Assembly (NCBI RefSeq): GCF_014863585.1
Contig: NZ_CP062253.1
Coordinates: forward strand, 832,501-896,500
DNA length: 64,000 bases
From: Pseudomonas gozinkensis
GTDB taxonomy: Bacteria; Pseudomonadota; Gammaproteobacteria; Pseudomonadales; Pseudomonadaceae
Direction: 5' to 3'
Under the pieces are notes generated by a model. That model had not been told where the DNA came from and did not search any database. It worked only from the letters and a program-made list of their open reading frames with translations. Position numbers and translations under genes: made by a program. The first letter of the stretch is position 1; each line of letters begins with the position of its first letter. This document shows positions 28,517 to 36,342 of this stretch, in pieces.

Positions 28517-29617
28517 ATGCTTGCTCGAAATATTATCAAGTCGCTGATCTTTATTGTTCTTGTGGTGGTGTTATCCGCTGCACTGGGCTGGCGTTTCTGG
28601 TCGCCGCCACCGGCGGCGGCCGAGCAACGGATCCCCAGCACCCGGGTCGGTCTGGCCGTGGTCAAGAAGCAGCCGTACACCTACTACCTTGAGGCCATCG
28701 GCAAACTCGAAGCCCAGCGCCAGGTGCTGGTGTCGGCTGAAGTCAGCGGCAAAGTGGTGGACATCGATTTCGAGTCCGGCGATGAAGTGAAGGCGGGGCA
28801 GGTGCTGCTCAAGCTCAACGATGCGCCGGAGCAAGGCGAACTGGTGCGCCTGAAAGGCGAGTACGAGTCGGCCAAGGCGCAGTTTGCCCGGGTCCAGGAA
28901 CTGGCCAAGACCGGCGCCGAAAGCCGCCGCGCCTTCGACAGTGCCCGCGCTCAATACGACGCGGCCAAAGGCGACATGGAGCGCATGCAGGCGCAGATCG
29001 CTCAACGCCACATTCGTGCGCCGTTCGCCGGCACCCTTGGCATTCGCCAGGCGCATCTGGGCCAATACCTGCAAGCCGGCAGCGCGGTGGCGACCCTGAC
29101 CGATCCGGGTCTGCTGCGCGTCAACTTCACCCTCGCCGAGCGCGATGGTTCGCAAGTGCAACTGGGCCAGACCGTACAAGCCAAGGTCGATGCCTGGGGT
29201 GATGCGACCTTCGCCGGCAAGATCGTGGCGGTCGATCCGCAGATCAACCAGTCCCACACCATCAACGTTCAAGCGGTCATCACCGACACGCAAAAACGCC
29301 TGCGTCCCGGCATGTACGCCCGTGTCTCGGTGACCCTGCCGCAGACCGCCGAGCTGCTGATTCCGGAAACCGCGATCACCTACAACGCCTACGGCGAGAG
29401 TGTGTTCTCGGTCTACACCGACGAAGCCGGCGTGCAGAAGGTCAAGCGCGAAAGCATCAAGGTCGGCGAGCGCCGCGATGGCTGGGCAGTGGTCGACAAG
29501 GGCCTGACCGAAGGCGTGCAGGTGGTGACGTCCGGCCAGCTCAAGCTCCACGACGGCGTGGCGGTGGAAGGCGTGCCGGACACGATTGCTCTCAAACTCA
29601 GTGGGCTGGAAAAATGA
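28517..29617 (+). CDS. RND efflux periplasmic adaptor subunit (MexH-like)
   Basis: This 366-aa membrane-fusion protein has an N-terminal membrane anchor (residues 8-28), the lipoyl/barrel-sandwich motifs VSAEVSGKVVDIDFESGDEV and IRAPFAGTLGIRQAHLGQYL, an intervening alpha-hairpin, and a beta-barrel domain ending in LRPGMYARVSVTLP. It bridges the inner-membrane RND pump and the outer-membrane channel. The stop overlaps the pump gene start. The compact hairpin and single anchor resemble the MexH/MdtA-like class. Confidence 0.9.
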   Translation: MLARNIIKSLIFIVLVVVLSAALGWRFWSPPPAAAEQRIPSTRVGLAVVKKQPYTYYLEAIGKLEAQRQVLVSAEVSGKVVDIDFESGDEVKAGQVLLKLNDAPEQGELVRLKGEYESAKAQFARVQELAKTGAESRRAFDSARAQYDAAKGDMERMQAQIAQRHIRAPFAGTLGIRQAHLGQYLQAGSAVATLTDPGLLRVNFTLAERDGSQVQLGQTVQAKVDAWGDATFAGKIVAVDPQINQSHTINVQAVITDTQKRLRPGMYARVSVTLPQTAELLIPETAITYNAYGESVFSVYTDEAGVQKVKRESIKVGERRDGWAVVDKGLTEGVQVVTSGQLKLHDGVAVEGVPDTIALKLSGLEK

Positions 29618-32600
29618 ATTTCACCGACCTCTTTCTTCGCCGCCCGGTGCTGGCCGTGGTGGTCAGCACGCTGATCCTGCTGTTCGGGGTGCGCGCGCTG
29701 ATGAACCTGCCGATCCGCCAGTACCCGATGCTGGAAACGTCGACCATCACGGTCACCACCCAGTACCCCGGCGCCTCTTCGGAACTGATGCAAGGCTTCG
29801 TCACGCAGCCGATCAGCCAGGCCGTGGCCTCGGTCGAAGGCATCGACTATCTGTCGTCGACCTCGACCCAGGGCCGCAGCCAGGTGACGATTCGCATGGC
29901 GCTCAACAGCGACTCCATCGCGGCGCTGACCGAGGTCATGGCCAAGGTCAACCAGATCAAATACCGCCTGCCGAAGGACGCCTACGACCCGGTGGTGGAA
30001 CGCACGTCCGGCGGCTTTACCAGCGTGGCCTACGTTGCGTTCGCCAGCTCCAACCTGACCATTCCGGAGATGTCGGACTACATCTCCCGTGTCGTCGAGC
30101 CGATGTTCGCCGGCATTGAAGGCGTGGCCAAGATCAACATCATGGGCGAGCAGAAACTGTCCATGCGCCTGTGGCTCGATCCGCAGCGTCTGGCCGGCTA
30201 CGGCATGACCGGGCAGGACGTGTCGGCGGCCATCGAGGGCAACAACTTCCAGGCTGCTCCGGGTCAGGTCAAAGGCCTGTACGTGGTCAGCAACCTTCGG
30301 GTCAACACTGACCTGAACAGCGTCGAAGATTTCCGCGACATGGTGCTGCGCAACGACAACGGCCACATCATCCGTGTGCGTGACGTCGGCACTGTGGAAC
30401 TGAACGCAGCCTCCACCGACACCAGCGGCTCGATGAGCGATGTGCCGGCGCTGTTCCTCGGCCTGGACGCCGCACCGACCGGCAACCCGCTGGTCATCGT
30501 CAAACGCGTGCGCGAGTTGCTGCCGCAGATCCAGGAAACCCTGCCACCGGGCGTGACCGTGCAGATCCCGTTCGAAGTGGCGCACTTCATTCAGTCGTCG
30601 ATCGACGAGGTGAGCTACACCCTGCTCGAAGCGCTGGTGATCGTGGTGCTGGTGATTTACCTGTGCCTGGGTACGTTCCGCACCGTGCTGATTCCGCTGG
30701 TGACCATTCCGCTGTCGATGCTCGGCGCGGCGATGCTGATGCAGATGTTCGGCTTCAGCCTCAACCTGCTGACCTTGCTTGCCATGGTGCTCGCCATCGG
30801 GTTGGTGGTGGACGACGCCATCGTCGTGGTGGAAAACGTCCACCGTCACATCGAAGAGGGCAAGACGCCGTTCGACGCCGCACTGATCGGTGCCCGTGAA
30901 GTGGCCGGGCCGGTGGTGGCGATGACCTTCACCCTGGCGGCGGTGTACGCGCCGATCGGTTTGATGGGCGGCCTCACCGGCACGCTGTTCAAGGAGTTCG
31001 CACTGACCCTGGCGGGCGCCGTGGTGATTTCCGGCATCGTCGCCCTGACCCTGTCGCCGATCATGAGTACCCGACTGCTGGACGCGAAAACCAGCGAAGG
31101 CTTCATGGCGGTCAAGGCAGATCGATTCTTCCAGTACCTGTCCCGTCGTTATGGCGCGCTGCTCGGCGGTTCGCTGGCGCGGCGCTGGATCAGCCTGAGC
31201 GTGGCGCTGGTGATTTTCTTCAGCCTGCCGTTCCTCTATCGCTCGGCGCAGACCGAACTGGCGCCGCTGGAAGACCAGAACATCCTGCTGACCGCGATCA
31301 AGGCACCGCAGCACGCCAACCTGAATTACCTCGAGGCCTACGCACACGAGCTGTACAAGACCTTCAACGAAATCCCCGAGGGTTACAGCAACTGGGTGGC
31401 GAACGGTTCCGACGGCCTGTCCAACAGCGTCGGCGGGATCAACCTGGTGGACTGGGAAAAACGCGGCCGCGATGCCAACACCATCCAGCCTGACTTGCAG
31501 GCGCGGGTGAACCAGATCGAAGGCACGAGCATTTTCGTGTTCCAGATGCCGCCGTTGCCGGGCTCTACCGGTGGTCTGCCGGTGCAGATGGTGATCCGTA
31601 GCGATCAGGAATACCTGGCGCTGTTCAACGTGATGGATCAGCTCAAGCAGGCGGCGCAAGCCAGTGGCCTGTTCGCGGTGGTCGACAGCGATCTGGACTT
31701 CAACAATCCAGTGGTGGAAATCCAGGTTGACCGCGCCAAGGCCAACGCCCTGGGCATCCGCATGCAGGACATCGGCGAGACGCTCAACAGCCTGATCGGC
31801 GAGAAGTACGTCAACCGGTTCTCGTTCCACGGCCGTTCCTATGACGTGATCCCACAGTCGGTGTCGGCGGATCGCCTGACCCCGGAAACCCTGAAGCTGT
31901 ATTACGTGAAGGATCAGAAGGGCAATCCGGTGCCGCTGTCGACGCTGGCCACCCTCAGCGTCAAGGTCGAGCCGAATCGCCTGACCCAGTTCAACCAGCA
32001 GAACTCCGCCACGTTCCAGGCCATTCCGGCGCCAGGCGTGACCCTGGGTGATGCGGTGGGCTTCCTGCAAAAACAATCGGAAGGCTTCCCGGCCGGCTTC
32101 AGTTTCGACTGGCAGTCCGACGCCCGCCAATACGTGCAGGAAGGCAACAGCCTGGCGTTCACCTTCGGCCTGGCCCTGGTGATCATCTACCTGGTGCTGA
32201 GCGTGCAGTACGAGAGCTTCCGCGACCCGTTCATCATTCTGATCAGCGTGCCGCTGTCGATCTGCGGGGCCCTGGTGCCACTGGCGCTGGGCATGACCTC
32301 GATGAACATCTACACCCAGATCGGCCTGATCACGCTGATCGGTCTGATCAGTAAGCACGGGATCCTGATGGTCGCGTTCGCCAACGAGTTGCAGCGCCAG
32401 CAAGGCATGGACCGTGTGCAAGCGATCCAGCACGCCGCGCAGGTTCGTCTGCGGCCGATCCTGATGACCACCGCGGCGATGGTGGTCGGCCTCGCGCCGC
32501 TGTTGTTCGCCAGCGGTGCCGGCGCCAACAGCCGCTTCGGCCTGGGCCTGGTGATTGTGGTGGGGATGCTGATCGGCACCTTGTTCACCCTGTTCATTCT

Positions 32601-32691
32601 GCCGTCGGTGTACACGCTGCTCAGTTCGATCAAGCAACCGAGCCACGCACCCGAAGCCGAACCGGCCGGTGTGCCGCAACCCATCCTGTGA
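29614..32691 (+). CDS. RND efflux transporter (MexI-like, HAE1 type)
   Basis: This 1025-aa inner-membrane proton-drug antiporter has the full RND layout with 12 membrane helices and two large periplasmic loops. The N-terminus MNFTDLFLRRPVLAVVVSTL and the motif GLVVDDAIVVVENVHRHIEE are characteristic; the TM4 pair of aspartates (VVDD) needed for proton transfer is present. From memory it is closest to P. aeruginosa MexI, whose MexGHI-OpmD system exports a phenazine intermediate; no MexG homologue is seen here. Placement behind the oxygenase suggests that it exports the pathway product or a toxic intermediate. Confidence 0.92.
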   Translation: MNFTDLFLRRPVLAVVVSTLILLFGVRALMNLPIRQYPMLETSTITVTTQYPGASSELMQGFVTQPISQAVASVEGIDYLSSTSTQGRSQVTIRMALNSDSIAALTEVMAKVNQIKYRLPKDAYDPVVERTSGGFTSVAYVAFASSNLTIPEMSDYISRVVEPMFAGIEGVAKINIMGEQKLSMRLWLDPQRLAGYGMTGQDVSAAIEGNNFQAAPGQVKGLYVVSNLRVNTDLNSVEDFRDMVLRNDNGHIIRVRDVGTVELNAASTDTSGSMSDVPALFLGLDAAPTGNPLVIVKRVRELLPQIQETLPPGVTVQIPFEVAHFIQSSIDEVSYTLLEALVIVVLVIYLCLGTFRTVLIPLVTIPLSMLGAAMLMQMFGFSLNLLTLLAMVLAIGLVVDDAIVVVENVHRHIEEGKTPFDAALIGAREVAGPVVAMTFTLAAVYAPIGLMGGLTGTLFKEFALTLAGAVVISGIVALTLSPIMSTRLLDAKTSEGFMAVKADRFFQYLSRRYGALLGGSLARRWISLSVALVIFFSLPFLYRSAQTELAPLEDQNILLTAIKAPQHANLNYLEAYAHELYKTFNEIPEGYSNWVANGSDGLSNSVGGINLVDWEKRGRDANTIQPDLQARVNQIEGTSIFVFQMPPLPGSTGGLPVQMVIRSDQEYLALFNVMDQLKQAAQASGLFAVVDSDLDFNNPVVEIQVDRAKANALGIRMQDIGETLNSLIGEKYVNRFSFHGRSYDVIPQSVSADRLTPETLKLYYVKDQKGNPVPLSTLATLSVKVEPNRLTQFNQQNSATFQAIPAPGVTLGDAVGFLQKQSEGFPAGFSFDWQSDARQYVQEGNSLAFTFGLALVIIYLVLSVQYESFRDPFIILISVPLSICGALVPLALGMTSMNIYTQIGLITLIGLISKHGILMVAFANELQRQQGMDRVQAIQHAAQVRLRPILMTTAAMVVGLAPLLFASGAGANSRFGLGLVIVVGMLIGTLFTLFILPSVYTLLSSIKQPSHAPEAEPAGVPQPIL

Positions 32692-32700
32692 GGACGTGAC

Positions 32701-34152
32701 ATGCATTCGATTACACGTTTGATGCTGGCGCCGCTGGCGGCGTCCATCCTGTTGGCGGCGGGTTGTGTGAACTACGCCGGGATCGATCATCAGGGCAAAT
32801 TGCTGGCGGTCGGCGATGCGCCGTCCGACAGCCTGAAAGACAAGTTGCCGCCGGCTCAATGGCCGCGTGCGGACTGGTGGACATCGCTGGGCGATCCACG
32901 TCTGGGCGCACTGATCGAAGAGGCGTATGCCAGCAACCCTGACTTGCAGGAAGTCGCTGCCCGGGTGGCCAAGGCCAACGCTTTTCTCGACCTGCGCGAC
33001 GCCGAACGCTATCCCGAAATGGACGCATCGGCGGGCGTCACTCGCGGTCGGCTGTCGCGTTTCGAGGACTACAGCGGCGAGGGTCACAAGCACTTCACCG
33101 CGCGTAATCTGGCGGTGAATTTCAGCTACACCTTCGACCTCTGGGGCGGCCAGCGTGCCGCCTGGGAATCGGCGCTCAACAGCGCAAGGGCGGCGGAAGT
33201 CGACCTGCAATCGTCGCGGCTGATTCTGGCGGTCAACGTGGTCAAGGCTTACAACCAGTTGGCCTATGCGTGGCAGGTCTCGGAGCTCAATCAACGGGAT
33301 CTCGAGCGCCTGAGCAAACTGGTGGACCTGACGGATTCCCGTTACGGCTCGGGCCTCGACAACCTTTCGCAACTCAAGCAGGTTCAGAGCCTCAAGGCGC
33401 GTTCGGAATCGACCCTGATCGGCGCCAACGAAGACATCGAAATTGCTCGTCTTCAATTGTCGGCGCTGATCGGCAAGGGCGTTGACCGTGCGCACACCCT
33501 TGAGCGGCCATCGAATCTGCAAGCGAGTGTGGTGGCCTTGCCGGCGCAGTTGCCGGCTCAACTATTGGGCCGTCGTCCGGACATCGTCGCCGCACGTTGG
33601 CGCGTGGAGGCCGAGACTAAAAACGTCGAGGCGGTGAAGACCACGTTCTACCCGAACATCAATCTGGTGGCAGCGGCGGGTTCCCATGCGCTGACCGGTG
33701 ATGCGCTGTTCGCCGGGGTCAGCAAGTTCTGGAATGTGGCGCCGACGGTGTCGCTGCCGATCTTCGATGCGGGACGTCTGCGCTCGGATCTGAAGGCCGG
33801 GAATGCCGAACTCGACAGTTCGATTGCGCAGTACAACCGGGTGTTGAATTCGGCCCTGCACGAGGTGGCGATTTCGGTGACGCAGCTGCGTTCTTTCGAG
33901 CAGCAGATCGTCGTGCAGCGCGATGCCTGTTCGATTGCGCAGTCGTCTTACGATCTGTCGCAGTCGCGCTACAAGGCCGGGGAGGACACGTTCCTTGATG
34001 CGCTGAACATCGAGCAACAATTGATTCAGGACGAAATGCGTCTGGCCTTCCTCAACAGCAAGCACATCGACAGTTCGGTTTCGTTGATGGCGGCGCTGGG
34101 CGGCGGCTTCCAGGCGCCCGCGCTGGAGACAGCGCAGAGCAGCGATTTGTAG
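32701..34152 (+). CDS. RND outer-membrane channel lipoprotein (OprM/OpmD-like)
   Basis: This 483-aa TolC-family channel has a lipoprotein signal ending in LLAAGC at about residue 22. The two repeats contain the typical WWTSLGDPRLGALIEEAYAS and RRPDIVAARWRVEAETKNVE signatures. It completes the tripartite pump with the adaptor and transporter just upstream (9-bp gap). The stop is followed by a GC hairpin without a T-run (34167-34183). Confidence 0.92.
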   Translation: MHSITRLMLAPLAASILLAAGCVNYAGIDHQGKLLAVGDAPSDSLKDKLPPAQWPRADWWTSLGDPRLGALIEEAYASNPDLQEVAARVAKANAFLDLRDAERYPEMDASAGVTRGRLSRFEDYSGEGHKHFTARNLAVNFSYTFDLWGGQRAAWESALNSARAAEVDLQSSRLILAVNVVKAYNQLAYAWQVSELNQRDLERLSKLVDLTDSRYGSGLDNLSQLKQVQSLKARSESTLIGANEDIEIARLQLSALIGKGVDRAHTLERPSNLQASVVALPAQLPAQLLGRRPDIVAARWRVEAETKNVEAVKTTFYPNINLVAAAGSHALTGDALFAGVSKFWNVAPTVSLPIFDAGRLRSDLKAGNAELDSSIAQYNRVLNSALHEVAISVTQLRSFEQQIVVQRDACSIAQSSYDLSQSRYKAGEDTFLDALNIEQQLIQDEMRLAFLNSKHIDSSVSLMAALGGGFQAPALETAQSSDL

Positions 34153-34203
34153 TTGTTTTGCGGGACGCCGCCTTCGGGGCGGCTGTCGCGGGGAAAAAAC
34201 ATC

Positions 34204-34233
34204 TTGTGTATAGTCTTACTGTTCTCGTATAGA
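34204..34233 (+). promoter_or_regulatory. Promoter with degenerate operator copy (site 5) before the ArsR-type gene
   Basis: TTGTGT (34204-34209), 18 bp, and TATAGA (34228-34233) form a promoter 50 bp before the regulator start. GTCTTACTGTTCTCGTAT (34213-34230) matches site 3 at 12 of 18 positions, including the central ACTGT and the CGTA arm. It could be an autoregulatory site of lower affinity, or chance. Confidence 0.4.
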
Positions 34234-34282
34234 CGAATACAAGCCGGATTTTTCCCGCCTATATCATCAAGGGTACCTACCT

Positions 34283-34648
34283 ATGAACGTCCCGAATCAT
34301 CCCAATCAGGATCAGATCCTTCTGGAAAATGTGCTGAACGCATTGGGAAGCCCGCTACGCCTGACCGTGTTGAAAGTGTTGTCCGATGGCCAGGAACATC
34401 CATGCGGCCGGATCCTCAAGGGCGCATCGAAGTCGACCATGACCCACCACTGGCGGGTTCTGCGCGACAGCGGTCTGATTTGGCAGCGCCCTTACGGTCG
34501 GGAAAACCTGCTGTCCCTGCGTCGTGAAGACATGGACGTGCGTTTTCCGGGATTGCTCGACTCGCTGCTGTCGGCGGTCAAGACCGATGAACAGACCATC
34601 AGCGTCATCAGCAAACACGAAGTGACCGAAGAAAACGGAGCCGAGTGA
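34283..34648 (+). CDS. ArsR-type winged-helix regulator, candidate regulator of the locus
   Basis: This 121-aa protein has an ArsR/HTH_20 winged helix across residues about 10-85: LLENVLNALGSPLRLTVLKV, then SKSTMTHHWRVLRDSGLIWQ with the recognition helix, and a wing at RPYGRENLLSLR. Metal-binding cysteine motifs of classical ArsR (ELCVC) are absent, so it more likely senses a small molecule. It is the only full-length regulator lying inside the operator-marked region, and it has a degenerate copy of the operator on its own promoter. These two facts make it the first candidate to bind GTACGnnTGTnnnnGTAC. The gene is followed 74 bp later by the chorismate lyase. Confidence 0.85.
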   Translation: MNVPNHPNQDQILLENVLNALGSPLRLTVLKVLSDGQEHPCGRILKGASKSTMTHHWRVLRDSGLIWQRPYGRENLLSLRREDMDVRFPGLLDSLLSAVKTDEQTISVISKHEVTEENGAE

Positions 34649-34722
34649 CAGACACCGCCGGTGAAGGGTTGGCCTTCCACGGCAACCAACAATTCACCAT
34701 CACCAGGAAGGTGTGAGCGGGT

Positions 34723-35280
34723 ATGGATACAAGTCATTACTGGTCATCGCGACCGCTGTCGGAATTGACCAGCTCCGAGCATCACTGGCTGTTTTTGCCC
34801 GGGGCACTGACCCCACGTCTGAAAGCCATGGGCGATTATTCAATCGAAGTCGTCGAGCAGTTCCATGGCCCGCTCAATCCTGAAGAAGCGCAAGCGCTGA
34901 ACGTACCGCCGGCCACCCTCGGCTGGGTGCGTGAGGTGGTGATGAGGCTCGATGGCGAGGCCTGCGTCACCGCTCGCAGCCTGACCAGCGTGCCGGCGCT
35001 GAATGGCGACTGGGCGGATCTGAACGGCTATGGCCGTCGACCGCTGGCCGAGATTCTCTACACGTCGGAGCAGACCCTGCGCGAGCCTTTCCAGTGCGCC
35101 TTGCTGTCTCCCGGCGCACCGCTGGCGGCGCTGTCCTATCGCTTCGCGCCACAGGCGAAACGGCTGCTGGCCCGGCGTTCGCGTTTCACCCGCAATGGTT
35201 CGGCGCTGCTGGTCAGCGAATGCTTCTTGCCGGCGTTCTGGGCACGGGTTGAATACGCTCAGGCGCTAAAGTCGGCCTGA
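34723..35280 (+). CDS. Chorismate--pyruvate lyase (UbiC-like)
   Basis: The product (185 aa) matches UbiC, which splits chorismate into 4-hydroxybenzoate and pyruvate. The conserved segments WVREVVMRLDGEACVTARS (aligned with the UbiC WLREILLCADGEPW region) and RRSRFTRNGSALLVSECFLP are clear. Active-site residues Arg70 and Glu166 align with Arg76 and Glu155 of the E. coli enzyme. Housekeeping ubiC normally sits beside ubiA; here it lies next to a regulator inside an accessory locus, so it probably feeds 4-hydroxybenzoate to a secondary pathway. Two strong terminator arms follow directly. The alternative is the sole genomic ubiC relocated. Confidence 0.85.
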   Translation: MDTSHYWSSRPLSELTSSEHHWLFLPGALTPRLKAMGDYSIEVVEQFHGPLNPEEAQALNVPPATLGWVREVVMRLDGEACVTARSLTSVPALNGDWADLNGYGRRPLAEILYTSEQTLREPFQCALLSPGAPLAALSYRFAPQAKRLLARRSRFTRNGSALLVSECFLPAFWARVEYAQALKSA

Positions 35281-35283
35281 TGA

Positions 35284-35322
35284 AAAAAACCTGCGGGCGT
35301 TCACGTCCGCAGGTTTTTTTTC
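35284..35322. terminator. Bidirectional intrinsic terminator
   Basis: Arms AACCTGCGG and CCGCAGGTT are preceded by six A's and followed by eight T's. It can end transcription of the chorismate lyase gene from the left and of the small LysR gene from the right. Confidence 0.92.
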
Positions 35323-35331
35323 GCCGATTGT

Positions 35332-35607
35332 TCAGAGCCGGATCACCGCTTCGATCTGCTTGATGGCCGGCGTCAGCGCTTGCGCCAGTTGCTCGGCCTT
35401 CGAGGTCGGGCGCATGGTTCTGGATGAGCGCAGAAACAGCGGATCATCGAACCGCTTGCGCAGCCGTGCCAGCGATCCGCTGATGGCGGGTTGTTTGACG
35501 TGGAGGCGCTCGGCCGTGCGTGACACGCTGCGTTCGCGGAACAGCACCAGGAAAATGATGATCAGGTTCAGGTCGATATCCGCGAAGTTGTCTTCATTGA
35601 ATAGCAT
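35332..35607 (-). CDS. LysR-type protein reduced to its DNA-binding domain
   Basis: The open frame encodes 91 aa that correspond only to the N-terminal winged HTH and linker helix of LysR regulators: DLNLIIIFLVLFRERSVSRTA, then ERLHVKQPAISGSLARLRKR and the start of the dimerisation helix LAQALTPAIKQIE. The substrate-binding domain, normally about 200 more residues, is missing, and the terminator follows only 10 bp after the stop. It is either a functional mini-regulator or the remnant of a truncated gene. It lies 59 bp downstream of the flavin reductase on the same strand and may be cotranscribed with it. Confidence 0.7.
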   Translation of the reverse strand: MLFNEDNFADIDLNLIIIFLVLFRERSVSRTAERLHVKQPAISGSLARLRKRFDDPLFLRSSRTMRPTSKAEQLAQALTPAIKQIEAVIRL

Positions 35608-35666
35608 GGTTACATCCCTGTCATGACCCGCCGGCCGGCGTCAGCCGAGGCCGGCGGGTGTCTGGA

Positions 35667-36176
35667 TCACTGCTCGGGTGCCAGGCGCAGTTCGTCGTTC
35701 AGACGGTAGTAACTGCGGTTGAAATAGACCAGGCCTTCCGTGGCCTCGCTGTGTTGCTGCAGCTCGAGGATTTCACAGTAGAAGATGCTGTGAGTGCCGA
35801 CCTCGTCGACCTTGCTGACCCGGCAATCGAGGCTGACCAGCGCTTCTTCGATCACCGGCGAACCGGTCTTGAGCGTCTGGCAGTTCACGCTGGAAAAACG
35901 CTCCTGCATGCTCAACTGCCGATTGGCGAACGCGCCGGATGTCGACTGGTGGTCACCGGTCAGGACGTTCACGCACAGCACGCCATTAGTCTTGAAATGC
36001 TCGTGATTGGACGACGAGCGATTGACGCACACCAGCAGCGTGGGCGGTGAATCCGTCACGCTGCACACCGCCGACGCGGTAAAGCCGAAACGCCCCGCAG
36101 GGCCATCGGTCGTGACGATGGTGACGGCACTCCCCAGCATCGCCATTGCATTACGAAACTCCGTTGAATCAACCAT
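35667..36176 (-). CDS. HpaC-like NAD(P)H:flavin oxidoreductase
   Basis: The 169-aa protein belongs to the flavin-reductase domain family that supplies FADH2 or FMNH2 to two-component monooxygenases. Signatures are FRNAMAMLGSAVTIVTTDGP, GFTASAVCSVTDSPPTLLVCVN and FCVNVL-like CVNVLTGDHQS. A C-terminal YFNRSYYRL matches the usual end of the family. Its own promoter carries the shared operator, so it should be expressed with the oxygenase at 27224 and the luciferase-like enzyme at 24817, both of which need reduced flavin. Confidence 0.88.
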   Translation of the reverse strand: MVDSTEFRNAMAMLGSAVTIVTTDGPAGRFGFTASAVCSVTDSPPTLLVCVNRSSSNHEHFKTNGVLCVNVLTGDHQSTSGAFANRQLSMQERFSSVNCQTLKTGSPVIEEALVSLDCRVSKVDEVGTHSIFYCEILELQQHSEATEGLVYFNRSYYRLNDELRLAPEQ

Positions 36177-36280
36177 CGCGTCACCTCATTCCATGTAGGT
36201 TTAATGGAGCCGATCCGTTCTTCCTTGTCCGTTGTCGTCGTGCGAAAACGGCTATCGGGCAACACGTTCGCTCTGGCGAT

Positions 36281-36308
36281 ATAGTACGTATGTATACGTA
36301 CCTTGCAA
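36281..36308 (-). promoter_or_regulatory. Promoter with 18-bp operator (site 4) for the flavin reductase
   Basis: Read on the minus strand: TTGCAA (36308-36303), 16 bp, TACTAT (36286-36281). The operator GTACGTATGTATACGTAC (36284-36301) fills the spacer and touches the -10. It is about 105 bp upstream of the reductase start and marks the right border of the regulon. The neighbouring LysR gene on the right is transcribed toward it and is not its target. Confidence 0.68.
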
Positions 36309-36342
36309 GCTATTCCTTGTGCTTATTTTGCCGATGAAAAGA

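Noticed and set aside
29413..33561. Very long open frame (1382 codons) on the minus strand
   Set aside because: It is antisense to the intact RND pump and its neighbours. Its composition is rich in His, Gln and Arg, typical of reverse frames of high-GC genes, and it has no recognisable domain.
34167..34183. GC hairpin GCCGCC-TTCGG-GGCGGC after the outer-membrane channel gene
   Set aside because: It is followed by GTCGCGGGGAAAAAA, not a T-run, so it cannot be called an intrinsic terminator on the plus strand.
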